Source: Lachnospiraceae bacterium
GTDB lineage: Bacteria > Bacillota > Clostridia > Lachnospirales > Lachnospiraceae
Direction: 5' to 3'
DNA: 64,000 nucleotides
Assembly (NCBI GenBank): GCA_024684085.1
Contig: JAIKXM010000012.1
Span: forward strand, 1 to 64,000
The notes below the pieces were generated by a model. The model saw only the letters and a list, made by a program, of their open reading frames with translations. It made no database searches and had not been told where the DNA came from. Of this stretch, positions 63,820-64,000 are shown piece by piece. Every line of letters begins with the position of its first letter. The first letter of the stretch is position 1. Made by a program: the position numbers and the translations under genes.

Positions 63820-64000
63820 ATAGATTTTTATAACCTTATCTGTATATGTACCAAGGTCATCGAAACCGATCTTACTGCAATTCTCTCTGTACTGTCTCAG
63901 TTTATCCTCGTCATTGTACAGCTCATATATCTTATCTCTGAGTGCATCCGCATCTCCCGACGGGAAGAGCTCGCCTGTTACCTTATCATCAATAAGTTCC
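63802..64000 (-). CDS. C-terminal end of a family 4 glycosyltransferase (truncated by the window)
   Basis: The last 66 codons are visible: ELIDDKVTGELFPSGDADAL, then DKIYELYNDEDKLRQYREN, ending IYTGQAE. The G-x-LF-x-x-G-D-x-x-AL block is the usual GT4 tail after the donor-binding site. The start lies beyond the right edge. Confidence 0.8.
   Translation of the reverse strand, partial: ELIDDKVTGELFPSGDADALRDKIYELYNDEDKLRQYRENCSKIGFDDLGTYTDKVIKIYTGQAE

Overview
The window is a stretch of a Firmicutes chromosome, most likely Lachnospiraceae (Butyrivibrio-like). The basis is AGGAGG-type ribosome binding sites, moderate GC judged by eye, a MacA/MacB-type exporter without an outer-membrane partner, and clostridial-style surface-glycan genes. 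This is inference from the sequence only. Nearly all of it is one large exopolysaccharide / cell-surface glycan locus, mostly on the minus strand, and it runs off the right edge.

Layout. 1-3298 is an A+T-richer accessory patch: small orphan membrane proteins, an Rhs/YD-repeat remnant, a broken mini-gene and a 50-bp direct repeat. 3299-7986 is a MacB-type permease, its ATPase, an HlyD-type adaptor and DNA polymerase IV, all translationally overlapping. 7999-11832 holds a GT2, CDP-glucose 4,6-dehydratase (RfbG), the Fe-S/PMP dehydrase RfbH and a hexapeptide acetyltransferase. 11852-12238 is a transposon-like element with terminal inverted repeats and a 6-bp target duplication. 12422-21148 holds a polytopic GT39-like protein, an SDR and six glycosyltransferases behind a good promoter at 21193-21221. 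A plus-strand O-antigen ligase/polymerase follows (21396-23195). 23328-41102 is one long minus-strand operon: asparagine synthase, FkbH, SGNH protein, acyl carrier protein, MBOAT, MaoC, SDR, Wzy, RfbF, two-domain aldolase, TPP enzyme, GT10, GT4, SDR, GT4. 41165-41339 is a palindromic miniature element with an 8-bp target duplication. 41454-48383 has two more asparagine synthases, a deacetylase-like protein, a GT4 and a formyltransferase. 48596-51288 (plus strand) is a second MBOAT/SGNH pair. 51332-64000 (minus) has a UDP-sugar 6-dehydrogenase, a PglF-like 4,6-dehydratase, GT4s, GT2s, a very large ligase/polymerase and a DUF2334 protein.

How the genes fit together. RfbF, RfbG and RfbH, scattered over 23 kb, should make CDP-4-keto-3,6-dideoxyhexose. 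A TPP enzyme resembling YerE and two RfbJ/YerF-like reductases could turn it into a branched (yersiniose-like) or plain dideoxy sugar. The PglF-like dehydratase, the UDP-sugar 6-dehydrogenase and three AsnB-type amidotransferases suggest an amidated uronic acid. The FkbH-ACP-MBOAT-SGNH-MaoC-SDR set looks like a dedicated carrier-protein pathway that makes and transfers a hydroxyacyl (glyceryl- or 3-hydroxybutyryl-like) decoration. I judge it the most likely undescribed system here.

Two further patterns stand out. Many spacers are tandem arrays of different periods, at least six of which copy the last codons of the upstream gene. Two asnB genes have promoters whose -10 box sits exactly six bases before the ATG, predicting leaderless mRNAs. 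No rRNA, tRNA, CRISPR array or transposase gene was seen, and bases 1-144 and 173-272 show nothing recognisable.
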